From Pseudomonas anguilliseptica (lineage in GTDB: Bacteria > Pseudomonadota > Gammaproteobacteria > Pseudomonadales > Pseudomonadaceae), in assembly GCF_021375795.1 (NCBI RefSeq), contig NZ_JAEIOI010000001.1, positions 1,240,001-1,304,000 of the forward strand: a stretch of DNA of 64,000 nucleotides. The letters are read 5' to 3'. Position numbers and translations under genes: made by a program. Below are positions 41,270-49,429 of the stretch, piece by piece. Position 1 is the first letter of the stretch; every line of letters begins with the position of its first letter. A model generated the notes under the pieces. It did not search any database, was not told the origin of the DNA, and worked only from the letters and a program-made list of their open reading frames with translations.

Positions 41270-42048
41270 AGATTGCGGCCAACCTGTCGCTGCTGTTTAC
41301 CGAGTTGCCGCTGATCGACCGCGTGGTGGCTGCCGCTGCTGCGGGCTTTGATGGCGTGGAAATCCAGTTTCCCTACGAGCTGCCGGCGCTCCGCCTGAAA
41401 GAGGCGCTGGAGGCAGCGGGCATGCCGCTGCGTCTGATCAACCTGCCAGCTGGTGATTTGATGAGTGGCGGTGCCGGCCTGGCCGCCGTGCCTGTACGTC
41501 AGGCCGAGTTTGAGGCTGCGTTGCAGGAGGCGCTGAGTTATGCCGCCATGGCGCGGCCAGCGTTGGTCAACGTGCTGCCGGGGCGCTTGGCTGAGGGCGT
41601 TGAGCCTGAAAAGGCGAAGGCTTTTCTGATCGACAACTTGCGCAAGGCCGCCGAGGCCTTTCAGCGATTGGGCATTGGCGTGGTGGTGGAAGCAATCAAC
41701 CCGCTGGATATGCCAGGCTTTCTGATCAACACCCCGGCGCAGCTGGATGCGTTGCTCAAGGCGGTGGCTCACCCTAACCTGGCAGCGCAGTACGACCTTT
41801 ACCACATGGCGCGCCAGGGCCTGGATGTGCCGGCGGGTATGGCGTTGTTGGCCGGGCGTATCGGCCATGTGCAGTTTGCTGATTACCCTGGGCGTGGCGC
41901 GCCGGGTACAGGCGAGTTGCACTTTGCGCCGTTGCTCAAGGCGCTGCGTGACAGTGGTTATCAGGGCTGGCTGGCGGCCGAGTATCGACCGGGAGAGGCG
42001 GGCACCCAGGCCAGCCTGAGCTGGCTGAGTGAATGGCAAGAGGCCTGA
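41266..42048 (+). CDS. hyi: Hydroxypyruvate isomerase family protein
   Basis: The 260-residue TIM-barrel protein starts MKIAANLSLLFTELPLIDRV and has metal-site glutamate in VVEAINPLDMPGFLIN, histidine in YDLYHMARQG and aspartate region GHVQFADYPGRGAPGTGEL, all typical of Hyi/OtnI. Hydroxypyruvate isomerase interconverts hydroxypyruvate and tartronate semialdehyde in glyoxylate assimilation. It overlaps the reductase gene by 4 bases. Glyoxylate carboligase (gcl), the usual third gene, is not in this window, so other roles such as 2-oxo-tetronate isomerase are possible. Confidence 0.83.
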   Translation: MKIAANLSLLFTELPLIDRVVAAAAAGFDGVEIQFPYELPALRLKEALEAAGMPLRLINLPAGDLMSGGAGLAAVPVRQAEFEAALQEALSYAAMARPALVNVLPGRLAEGVEPEKAKAFLIDNLRKAAEAFQRLGIGVVVEAINPLDMPGFLINTPAQLDALLKAVAHPNLAAQYDLYHMARQGLDVPAGMALLAGRIGHVQFADYPGRGAPGTGELHFAPLLKALRDSGYQGWLAAEYRPGEAGTQASLSWLSEWQEA

Positions 42049-42052
42049 GGCA

Positions 42053-42088
42053 CCATCTGCAACCCGATTGAGCTCGGGTTGCAGATGG
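42053..42088. terminator. 15-bp perfect hairpin between convergent hyi and tubulin-like gene
   Basis: CCATCTGCAACCCGA (42053-42067) and TCGGGTTGCAGATGG (42074-42088) pair perfectly around TTGAGC. It starts 5 bases after the hyi stop and ends 8 bases before the stop of the convergent gene. There is no strong T-run on either side, but its strength and position indicate a bidirectional terminator or mRNA 3'-end protector. Confidence 0.7.
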
Positions 42089-42095
42089 CAGTGAC

Positions 42096-44300
42096 TTACT
42101 CGGGCTTGTCTTCGGCGTACTTGTTGAGCGAGATGACGCGGGTCTTGCCGATGCGGTGGCGGTAGATCTCGCGCAGGTACTTGATGGCTTTTTTCACGCT
42201 GTCACGGGATAGGCGGATGTCGTTGATCGAGACGAACTTGTCTTGATCGTGGATCAGCTCGCGGTACTTCTTCTCGTACATCGGTTTGATCGCGTACCAA
42301 TTGGTATCGAGGATCTTCGCCGGGTTCTCGTACTCGTTGAGCATGGCATCGAGCCGTTCATCATCGAACTCGTCAGAGACGATGAAGTCGAGCATGGCGT
42401 TGTCCAGCGTTTCATCGAAGCGATGCGGGTCGCGGGCGAAGCAGCGCTTGATAAAGGCCACGATCAGGGTCAGGAAGTCATCCGACAGGCACGGGCTCTT
42501 GGCGATCAGAGTGGTCAGCGAGAGGTTGGCCGAGGCACCGATTACCAGTGCGTAACGCTTCAGCGTGGTGTTGGGGAACAGACTGTTGAGGTGGGTCTTG
42601 AGCCGGTTCAAGTCCATGTAGGACAGCTTGTAGTCTTTCGGCAGCGAGACGATCGACACCACCGAGGAGCAGTTCTTGAAGAAGTGCAGGTCGCTGAGTT
42701 TGGCGGCGTTGTAATCGGACTTCTTGTAGTCATCCAGGGCTTCGCGATAACGCTTGGACTCGATCGGCAGCAGGCTGATGCCTTCGATGGCCTGGGTGAC
42801 CTTGTTGAAGTGCGGCAAGTCGATTGAACGGAAGAACAGGTCGTCGATGTTCAGGCGCGACGGTTCCTTGTCCAGTACGCGGAACTTGTCCAGCGCAGCA
42901 GCGCTTTGTTCCGGCACCACCGACTCTGCATAGGCCACCGCAACCGGGCCAGCCAGGCTCATAAATAGGTCGTTGGCATCCAGGCGAATGGTTTCGCCGA
43001 TGTCGATCCCGGCGCGGCGGAAGTAGTTCTGGTCGTAATCGGTGGTCACCGCCTGGGCGGTGAGGATGTTGAAGATCTGCTGCGAGATGTACTGGTTGGC
43101 GTGCCGCTCCATGGCGTTGACGTCGATGTTCTGGATATTTCCGTCATCGCTTTCTTCGGCATAACGCATGATGTCGTTGGAGATCAGCATCATGGCGTTC
43201 CATGGGCGGATGCGGCGCATCACGCTCTCTTCGCTGTTCTCTTCGTTGTCGAAGTTGTAGGAGAAGTCCCACTCCTCGGCGAGGTACTTGCACAGCAGGC
43301 GTCCGGCGTTGATATGCAGGGCTTCGGACATCTCGCTGCGCTGGTCGGAGATGTTCGGCAGGATGCAGATACCGCTGGTGAAAATCGGCTCGAAAACGAA
43401 GCTGTGGTCGCGGTTTTCCAGGCTTTCGTCGAAGTTCTTGGTGTCGAACGTCTTGCTCATGTAGGCGAATTGCTGGGCCAGGCCGAATTCCGACGCCATG
43501 CCCGAACCGGTGCCGCCGCCGGCGCTGAAAATGTAGAAGTACAGGCGCGACTGGTTGGCCTTGATGCCGCAGGAGTCGATCAGGTAGCTGTGGATGAACT
43601 TCCAGTCTTCGTTGGTGAAACGCTGGGTGTCCTTGTTGAGGATGATCTTGGCCAGGTACTGGCCGAGGATCGGCGCGTTACCCGCCCCCCCGGCATGCAC
43701 CTCGGAGAGGTCCATGATCTTCATCTTGCTGTAGTCGCTGAGGAAACCGCTGGTTTCGCCCTTGCGCGAGAAGCGGATGCGCCCCTCGATGTCCTTGTCC
43801 AGGTCGCCGAGCATCACCAGTGGCTCGATCAGAAAGACTGGTTTGCTGTCGCGGCTGGGTGCACGCAGCAGGTTGCTGCGGATCCAGCGGGTGGGGCGGA
43901 AATCCTGTTCGGCAACGGTCTTTTCTTCGCTCTTGAACTCACTCAGGTAGAACTGCCGGGCGTTATAGACCAGGGAGGCAACATCCAGGGCGATGTTCGA
44001 GCCGCAGCGGCCGAGGCCAATCAGGCACACCGACGGGAAGTGCTGTACTCGCCGGTCGTTCTCTTCGTCATGCGGCGCCGGCGGGAACACCAGGCTGCGC
44101 AGACCGTCGAGGTTATCGAGGATGCGGTCGATGTCGCGCTCGGTGAAATACATGTATTGCTCACCAGTGCTGTCGATGCGGACAGGTACCAACGGCGCGG
44201 GCGGCGGCAATGGCTCCAGCGGTGCCAGCAGCGTATCAGCCAGGTCAGCCAGAGTGGCTTCGGTCGCAGGGGAGGTCACAGCGTTTTTTTTTGTTTTCAT
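42096..44300 (-). CDS. Large tubulin/FtsZ-superfamily GTPase-like protein
   Basis: A 734-residue protein of unknown function. After a Pro-rich, probably unstructured N-terminus (1-45), the tubulin/FtsZ nucleotide loops appear in order: GLGRCGSN (95-102, loop T1), AGGAGNAP (203-210, loop T3) and the superfamily signature SAGGGTGSG (259-267, loop T4). RLDANDL (439-445) is followed by a small-residue helix and is a candidate T7 catalytic loop (compare FtsZ NxDxxD). The C-terminal 270 residues have no recognised motif. It is about twice the length of FtsZ and clearly not the cell-division FtsZ. It stands alone between hyi and an MFS gene. The start MKTKKN at 44300 has no good ribosome site. Confidence 0.7.
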   Translation of the reverse strand: MKTKKNAVTSPATEATLADLADTLLAPLEPLPPPAPLVPVRIDSTGEQYMYFTERDIDRILDNLDGLRSLVFPPAPHDEENDRRVQHFPSVCLIGLGRCGSNIALDVASLVYNARQFYLSEFKSEEKTVAEQDFRPTRWIRSNLLRAPSRDSKPVFLIEPLVMLGDLDKDIEGRIRFSRKGETSGFLSDYSKMKIMDLSEVHAGGAGNAPILGQYLAKIILNKDTQRFTNEDWKFIHSYLIDSCGIKANQSRLYFYIFSAGGGTGSGMASEFGLAQQFAYMSKTFDTKNFDESLENRDHSFVFEPIFTSGICILPNISDQRSEMSEALHINAGRLLCKYLAEEWDFSYNFDNEENSEESVMRRIRPWNAMMLISNDIMRYAEESDDGNIQNIDVNAMERHANQYISQQIFNILTAQAVTTDYDQNYFRRAGIDIGETIRLDANDLFMSLAGPVAVAYAESVVPEQSAAALDKFRVLDKEPSRLNIDDLFFRSIDLPHFNKVTQAIEGISLLPIESKRYREALDDYKKSDYNAAKLSDLHFFKNCSSVVSIVSLPKDYKLSYMDLNRLKTHLNSLFPNTTLKRYALVIGASANLSLTTLIAKSPCLSDDFLTLIVAFIKRCFARDPHRFDETLDNAMLDFIVSDEFDDERLDAMLNEYENPAKILDTNWYAIKPMYEKKYRELIHDQDKFVSINDIRLSRDSVKKAIKYLREIYRHRIGKTRVISLNKYAEDKPE

Positions 44301-44610
44301 TTGGAGACAGTCCGGCGGCTAGCAGGGGTGGAGGGGCAAATGGCCACATTGCACTCAACAGGCTTGTTTGTAGCATGAAAAATGGAAAATCTCGCTGTTT
44401 TGCATGGTTTTACTGAGTCATATCCGGAGTTTTTCTGAGCCACTTTGTGACGCCGGTGCTTGCCGACCCACCGATTACTCGGCATACACACTACAAATAG
44501 TCACAGACAGCCCTGGCGAGAGGCTCTAGATTGCACCGGCACGTGCTGGGCACGACAGCTGGCCAAGGGCCGCGGACGTGTTTCGATAACAACAATTAGA
44601 GATGGATTCC
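44301..44610. other. Intergenic region between the tubulin-like gene and the MFS gene
   Basis: These 310 bases separate divergent genes and are more AT-rich than the surroundings in the first 120 bases. They should hold both promoters. I find no convincing promoter pair, operator or small gene, and the short frames here look random. Confidence 0.5.
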
Positions 44611-45939
44611 ATGCAGCAGTCCCAACAAGCGGCGAATGCCTGGCGCATTCTGTTCCTGCTTTTCCTGGCCAATTTGTTCAATTTCTTCGATCGCACCATT
44701 CCGGCGATCATCATCGAACCGATCCGTATGGAGTGGAGCCTCAGCGACCTGCAGCTGGGCCTGATCGGTACGGCCTTCACCATTGTCTATGCGATTGCCG
44801 GCATTCCGCTGGGTCGCATGGCCGATACCGGCGCACGGCGCAAGATCATGGGCTGGGGCCTGGCGGTCTGGAGCGGCCTGACGGCGGTGAACGGCATGGC
44901 CTGGAACTTCTGGAGCTTTTTGCTGATTCGCATGGGCGTCGGCATTGGTGAGGCCAGCTACGCGCCGGCAGCCAATTCGCTGATTGGCGATTTGTTCCCG
45001 GCACACAAGCGGGCACGGGCCATGGGCATCTTTATGCTGGGCCTGCCGATTGGCCTGCTGCTGGCCTTCTTCACTATTGGCGCGATGGTTAAGGCGTTCG
45101 ACAGCTGGCGCGCGCCATTCTTTATTGCCGCAGTGCCGGGGCTGATCCTCGCGGTGTTTATGTTCTTTATCAAAGAGCCCAAGCGCGGCGCAGCCGAACA
45201 GGTGCAGTCGTTGAGTGCACCCGTGGAGAAACCACTGCGCAAGGTTCTGGCGATTCGCACCTTCTGGTGGCTGGTGGTAGCCGGCCTGACCTTCAACTTC
45301 GCCACCTATGCCTGCAACTCGTTCATGGTGCCGATGCTGCAGCGTTACTTCCTGCTGCCGCTGGAGCAGGCGGCGATGGCCACCGGGGTGATCGTAGGTC
45401 TTACCGGTCTGGTTGGCTTGACCCTGGGTGGGTGGCTGGCGGACAAGATCCACCAGCGCTGGCAGACAGGCCGACTGCTGTTCGCTGCCTTGAGCATGCT
45501 GATTGCCTCACTGGCTACAGGTTATGCGCTGCTCGCCGGGCGGGTTGAAATCGCCGTGTTTGTGGCGCTGTTCAGCATCGGCTGGCTGTTTGCCTACAAC
45601 TTCTACACCTGTGTTTACACAGCCATTCAGGACGTGATCGAGCCGCGTCTGCGCGCCACGGCGATGGCGCTGTTCTTTGCTGGCTTGTACCTGCTCGGGG
45701 GGGGGCTGGGGCCGGTGGCCGTGGGCATGCTGTCGGACCACTACTCGCAGGCAGCGATGCTCGCGGCCGGCGCCAGTGAAATGAATGAAACCTTCAAGGC
45801 CGTTGGCCTGCACAACGCCATGTACCTGATTCCGGTGGCGCTGCTGCTGACCATGCTGGCGCTGCTGCAGGCTTCGCGCTGTTTTGTCAGCGACGCTGCC
45901 AGAATGCAGCAGGGCATGCAGTTGCAGACCGCCAGCTAA
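44611..45939 (+). CDS. MFS transporter, spinster/glycerol-phosphate-antiporter-like
   Basis: The 442-residue inner-membrane protein has twelve predicted helices. The family is shown by LANLFNFFDRTIPAIIIEPI in the first helix, the MFS loop motif GRMADTGARRK between helices 2 and 3, RMGVGIGEASYAPAANSLIGD in helix 4-5 and a repeated loop GGWLADKIHQR after helix 8. These features resemble spinster-type MFS carriers (PF07690). The substrate is unknown. I prefer the ATG at 44611 (MQQSQQAANAWR) with GGA upstream; an ATG at 44602 is also possible. Confidence 0.82.
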   Translation: MQQSQQAANAWRILFLLFLANLFNFFDRTIPAIIIEPIRMEWSLSDLQLGLIGTAFTIVYAIAGIPLGRMADTGARRKIMGWGLAVWSGLTAVNGMAWNFWSFLLIRMGVGIGEASYAPAANSLIGDLFPAHKRARAMGIFMLGLPIGLLLAFFTIGAMVKAFDSWRAPFFIAAVPGLILAVFMFFIKEPKRGAAEQVQSLSAPVEKPLRKVLAIRTFWWLVVAGLTFNFATYACNSFMVPMLQRYFLLPLEQAAMATGVIVGLTGLVGLTLGGWLADKIHQRWQTGRLLFAALSMLIASLATGYALLAGRVEIAVFVALFSIGWLFAYNFYTCVYTAIQDVIEPRLRATAMALFFAGLYLLGGGLGPVAVGMLSDHYSQAAMLAAGASEMNETFKAVGLHNAMYLIPVALLLTMLALLQASRCFVSDAARMQQGMQLQTAS

Positions 45940-46048
45940 GGCATGTTGCCCGGTCATCTGGCCTGCGTTGGCTGACCGGTCAGCGGTTAAATCCTGTGCA
46001 ATACTCAGTCGCACTTCTGTCACGCAACTGCGACTGAGGACAACCACC

Positions 46049-48007
46049 ATGGGCGCTTCCCCCCTGGTGCTGGGCCATAGCCACGCGCTGGGCGAGCACC
46101 CGCTGTTCACTGTGTTGGGCCAGTGCCCACTGACTCTGCAGAGGGTCGATTCGCCCGATGGCTTGCCAGACGGGCTGGCGGTGATTTTGCTGGACGACAG
46201 CTTGCTGGCGCTCAGGCCTCTGGCCGACTGGCTGGGCTGTGGGGCGATTCTGGTGGGCTGTATGGATCAGCCAGGTGTATTGCCGTTACCGCCCACGGCC
46301 AGCCGTGATGAGCTGTCGGCACTGCTGCGTTTTGCTGGCGAGCAGTACAGCCTGCGTCATCAGACTGAGCAATTGGCCGCCGCCCTGGCGGGTAAACACG
46401 ATGACCTGAGCAAACTGGTCGATGTTGGCCTGGCGTTGTCGGCTGAGCGCGACCTTGATCGTCTGCTGGAAAAAATCCTGGTTGAGGGGCGGCGCTTGTC
46501 CAACAGCGATGCGGCCTCGCTGTTTCTGATCAGTCGACGTGCGGATGCGCCGGCGCAGCTGATCTTCAAACTGACGCAGAACGGCACGCTCAGCCAGAAC
46601 AGTTTTCAGGATCAGCGCATGCCGCTGAGCAAAGCCTCGATTGCCGGCTATGTGGCGCTGACCAGCACCGAGCTGAATATTGAAGATGTGTATGCGATTG
46701 CTGCCGATGCACCCTATCGTTTCAACCGCTCCTTCGACTTGCAGATGGGCTATCGCACCATGTCGATCCTGGCGATTCCCATGCTCAATCACCGACATGA
46801 AGTGGTTGGGGTGCTGGAATTTATCAACCGTCAGCGCAAGGGCAGTGAGTCGTTCGAGCCCGAACTGATTGCCTTCGATGAAGAAATCGCCGTGTCCCTG
46901 CGCGCCCTGGCCAGCCAGGCGGCGGTGGCCATCGAGAATCGGCAACTGCTGGATGACATCAGCCGGTTGTTCGATGGTTTTGTGCAGGCCTCGGTATTTG
47001 CCATTGAACAGCGCGACCCGACCACCAGTGGTCATTCCTTCCGGGTGGCCGAACTCTGCCTGACCCTGGCCAATCAGCTGCCGCATGCGCCGAGCAGCCG
47101 TCTGCGTGAGCAGGCCCTGGCTGATGACGGTCTGCGAGAGCTGCGTTATGCCGCTTTGCTGCATGACTTTGGCAAAGTCGGAGTGCGTGAGCATGTGCTG
47201 GTCAAGGCCAAGAAGCTGCCCGAGCAGGTGCTGGAGAACCTGCGTTACCGAGTGGCCCTGGCGCAGGAGAACCTGCATAACCAGACCCTGCGCAAGATGC
47301 TTCAGGCCTACCGCCAGCAGGGTGGTCTGAGTGAGGAGCGGCGGTTGCAGTTGGAAGCCGAGCTGGCCTACGAATGCGAGCGCCTGGAACGCTACCTGAG
47401 CAACATCATCCAGGCCAACGAACCGAGCATGCTCAGCGAAGGGGATTTTCAGCACTTGCAGGAGGTGCAGGGCGAGTTGGTCAAGGCGCCTGGTAATTGC
47501 CTGGTCAGCCTGCTCAGCGAAGGCGAGTTCAGTGCTCTTGCCGTGCGCAAGGGCAGCTTGACCAAAGCCGAGCGTGAAGAGATCGAGCGGCATGTGGTGC
47601 ACACCCAGCAGTTCCTTAGCCTGATTCCCTGGACGCCAGATCTGCAGGGGGTACCGCACATCGCCGGGGCGCACCATGAAAAGCTCGATGGCAGCGGCTA
47701 TCCCAAAGGCCTGATCGGTGATGCGATTCCCTGCGCGTCACGGATCATGACCATCTGCGATATCTACGACGCCCTGACGGCTGCGGATCGACCCTACAAA
47801 CCGGCGATGCCACTCGAACGTGCCCTGGATATCCTCAAGAGCGAGGCACAAAGCGGCTTGCTCGATGCCGAACTGGTGCAGCTGTTTATCAATAACCGCT
47901 GCTTCCAGGTTACGGGGGCACCGGGTTCGCATACCACCGCGCCGTTCAGTCATCACGTGTGTGATTACGAACCCTCATGCACCCGCGAACACCCCCACTC
48001 GCACTGA
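46049..48007 (+). CDS. GAF/HD-GYP cyclic di-GMP phosphodiesterase-like protein with a large insertion
   Basis: The 652-residue soluble protein has an N-terminal receiver-like region without clear phosphorylation site (1-110), a GAF domain (about 130-295) and an HD-GYP domain. The HD dyad is H372-D373 in LLHDFGKVG, and the GYP motif is at 542-552 in HHEKLDGSGYP. Between them the usual spacing of about 60 residues is expanded to about 170 by a glutamine/glutamate-rich, probably coiled-coil segment (about 388-485). HD-GYP enzymes hydrolyse cyclic di-GMP or cGAMP. It follows the MFS gene by 109 bases and converges on the M48 gene 12 bases away. Confidence 0.85.
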   Translation: MGASPLVLGHSHALGEHPLFTVLGQCPLTLQRVDSPDGLPDGLAVILLDDSLLALRPLADWLGCGAILVGCMDQPGVLPLPPTASRDELSALLRFAGEQYSLRHQTEQLAAALAGKHDDLSKLVDVGLALSAERDLDRLLEKILVEGRRLSNSDAASLFLISRRADAPAQLIFKLTQNGTLSQNSFQDQRMPLSKASIAGYVALTSTELNIEDVYAIAADAPYRFNRSFDLQMGYRTMSILAIPMLNHRHEVVGVLEFINRQRKGSESFEPELIAFDEEIAVSLRALASQAAVAIENRQLLDDISRLFDGFVQASVFAIEQRDPTTSGHSFRVAELCLTLANQLPHAPSSRLREQALADDGLRELRYAALLHDFGKVGVREHVLVKAKKLPEQVLENLRYRVALAQENLHNQTLRKMLQAYRQQGGLSEERRLQLEAELAYECERLERYLSNIIQANEPSMLSEGDFQHLQEVQGELVKAPGNCLVSLLSEGEFSALAVRKGSLTKAEREEIERHVVHTQQFLSLIPWTPDLQGVPHIAGAHHEKLDGSGYPKGLIGDAIPCASRIMTICDIYDALTAADRPYKPAMPLERALDILKSEAQSGLLDAELVQLFINNRCFQVTGAPGSHTTAPFSHHVCDYEPSCTREHPHSH

Positions 48008-48019
48008 CGTGGGGTGGAT

Positions 48020-48910
48020 TTAGCGATTGCTTTTGAGCGCCTGCTGATAGCGGGCGTCGAGGCTCTGGGTCGGGCCGCTGGCGGTTTTATCGATATACAG
48101 ATAGACCGGTTGCAGGCGTTGCAGGCGGTCATCAATGCCCGGGTGCACCTTGAGGAAGCTGCTTAGCGCTGCATCATCCTGACGTGTGGTCCCCAGTGTC
48201 TGCAGCACCCCGGCCAGACCGTAGGCATCGTAGCCGGCACGTGCAGCAATCACCGCGCCCATGGCATCGGCTTCATACTCGTCGCCACGGTCCAGGCCGC
48301 GGCTGTACAGGTCGGCCACGCTGCGGCTGAAACGGTCAGTCAGCTCGCCGGCATGGCTGCCACCCTTGTCAGCTGCGCCGGCTTGTACGGCCAGGGTGGC
48401 CAGGTCTGTCAGCAGACCGGTCTGGGCCTGTTGCTGAATGGCCTGGAGGTGATGCTTCTGCACTACATGGGCGACTTCGTGGGCCAGTACGCCGGCCAGT
48501 TCGGCTTCGCTGTTCATCCGCGTGAGCATGCCGCTGGTGATGAATACGTAACCGCCGGGGGCGGCGTAGGCGGCCACCTGCGGGCTGTCGAGCACAACGA
48601 AACGCCAGGGCAGATCTGGCCGTTCGCTGTGCTGCGCAACCCACAGGCCGACGCGGTTGACGTAGGTCTGCAGTGGTGGGTTGTTGAGCACGGCGGCCTT
48701 GCTAAGCAGGATGGTGGCGGTGTTCTGCCCGATCACTCGCTCTTCATCGACGCTTTTCTGGCCCATGTTGGTCAGGTGTTGGCCGGCACTGGCCAGTTTG
48801 CCCAGGTCAACCCCTTGCACCTGTACGCCTTCCAGCCCCTGGCAGGCACTGAGGCTGATGATCAGGCCGAGCAGGCCGGCATATTTGAGCACTGAGATAG
48901 CTGTTGGCAT
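48020..48910 (-). CDS. M48-family zinc metalloprotease lipoprotein
   Basis: The 296-residue protein has a lipoprotein signal (LIISLSAC, cysteine 23) and the zinc-protease motif HEVAHV (H144, E145, H148), with the third ligand glutamate in DEYEADAMG. It lacks the four membrane helices of HtpX and resembles the periplasmic LoiP/YcaL/BepA type that controls outer-membrane protein quality. A Gln at position +2 of the lipobox fits outer-membrane sorting. It is followed upstream on the same strand by the SH3 gene and a CHASE2 cyclase, 15 bases apart, suggesting one operon in the order cyclase-SH3-M48. Confidence 0.88.
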   Translation of the reverse strand: MPTAISVLKYAGLLGLIISLSACQGLEGVQVQGVDLGKLASAGQHLTNMGQKSVDEERVIGQNTATILLSKAAVLNNPPLQTYVNRVGLWVAQHSERPDLPWRFVVLDSPQVAAYAAPGGYVFITSGMLTRMNSEAELAGVLAHEVAHVVQKHHLQAIQQQAQTGLLTDLATLAVQAGAADKGGSHAGELTDRFSRSVADLYSRGLDRGDEYEADAMGAVIAARAGYDAYGLAGVLQTLGTTRQDDAALSSFLKVHPGIDDRLQRLQPVYLYIDKTASGPTQSLDARYQQALKSNR

Positions 48911-48925
48911 GTCGTATCCTCCCGG

Positions 48926-49429
48926 TTAGCGCGCGTAGGGCAGGTTCTGGCTGCGCAGGCCGCCTTGCTGGGCAAAGCTGCGCGCCTCGCTCGGGCTGGC
49001 GGCAAAGGCATCCAGGCTCTGTACGCTGGCTGAGGTGTTGGCGGCACCGCTGCGCAGTTCTTCGTCGCTGATGCCGCGTATACCTGTGGCCACACCGCCT
49101 GTGGGTGAGGTCTGGTTGCCGAGCTTGAGCAGGCCGCCGAGATCATTGCTGCGTCCGGCCTGGGCATCCTTGGCGAAGCGAAGGCTGAGCAGGGGCAGCC
49201 AGCCGCGCTGACCGCTGGCCGTTTCGACCTGATACCAACCGCCCTGACGTTCCAGAACCTGAACCTGGCTCTGCTTGCTGACCTGGCCCACGCTGGCCGC
49301 AGCGGCGCTGGGTTCGGCGCGCAGGGCGCTGTCTTGCAGGGTATGGGCCTGGCGCACATCGGCCAGGGTGGCCGTGGCGCAGAGGCTGAGAGTCAGCGCC
49401 ACAAGGACACCGGATAAGCGCTTATTCAT
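48926..49429 (-). CDS. Periplasmic bacterial SH3 domain protein
   Basis: The 167-residue protein has a signal peptide (MNKRLSGVLVALTLSLCATA, cleaved near TLADVR) and one bacterial SH3 domain (HTLQDSALRAEPSAAAASVG followed by GGWYQVETASGQRGWLPLLSL). A low-complexity Gly/Ser tail ends in LRSQNLPYAR. SH3b domains commonly bind peptidoglycan. I use the second of two adjacent ATGs (49429), which has GGAG at 5 bases. Its start lies inside the end of the cyclase gene (8-base overlap), so it is translationally coupled to it. Confidence 0.82.
   Translation of the reverse strand: MNKRLSGVLVALTLSLCATATLADVRQAHTLQDSALRAEPSAAAASVGQVSKQSQVQVLERQGGWYQVETASGQRGWLPLLSLRFAKDAQAGRSNDLGGLLKLGNQTSPTGGVATGIRGISDEELRSGAANTSASVQSLDAFAASPSEARSFAQQGGLRSQNLPYAR

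Noticed and set aside
43101..44378. 425-residue plus-strand frame opposite the tubulin-like gene
   Set aside because: Antisense shadow. The minus-strand frame carries ordered GTPase motifs, while this one has no recognisable domain.
46286..47677. 463-residue minus-strand frame opposite the HD-GYP gene
   Set aside because: Shadow of the GAF/HD-GYP reading frame, which has H-D and GYP motifs in the correct frame.
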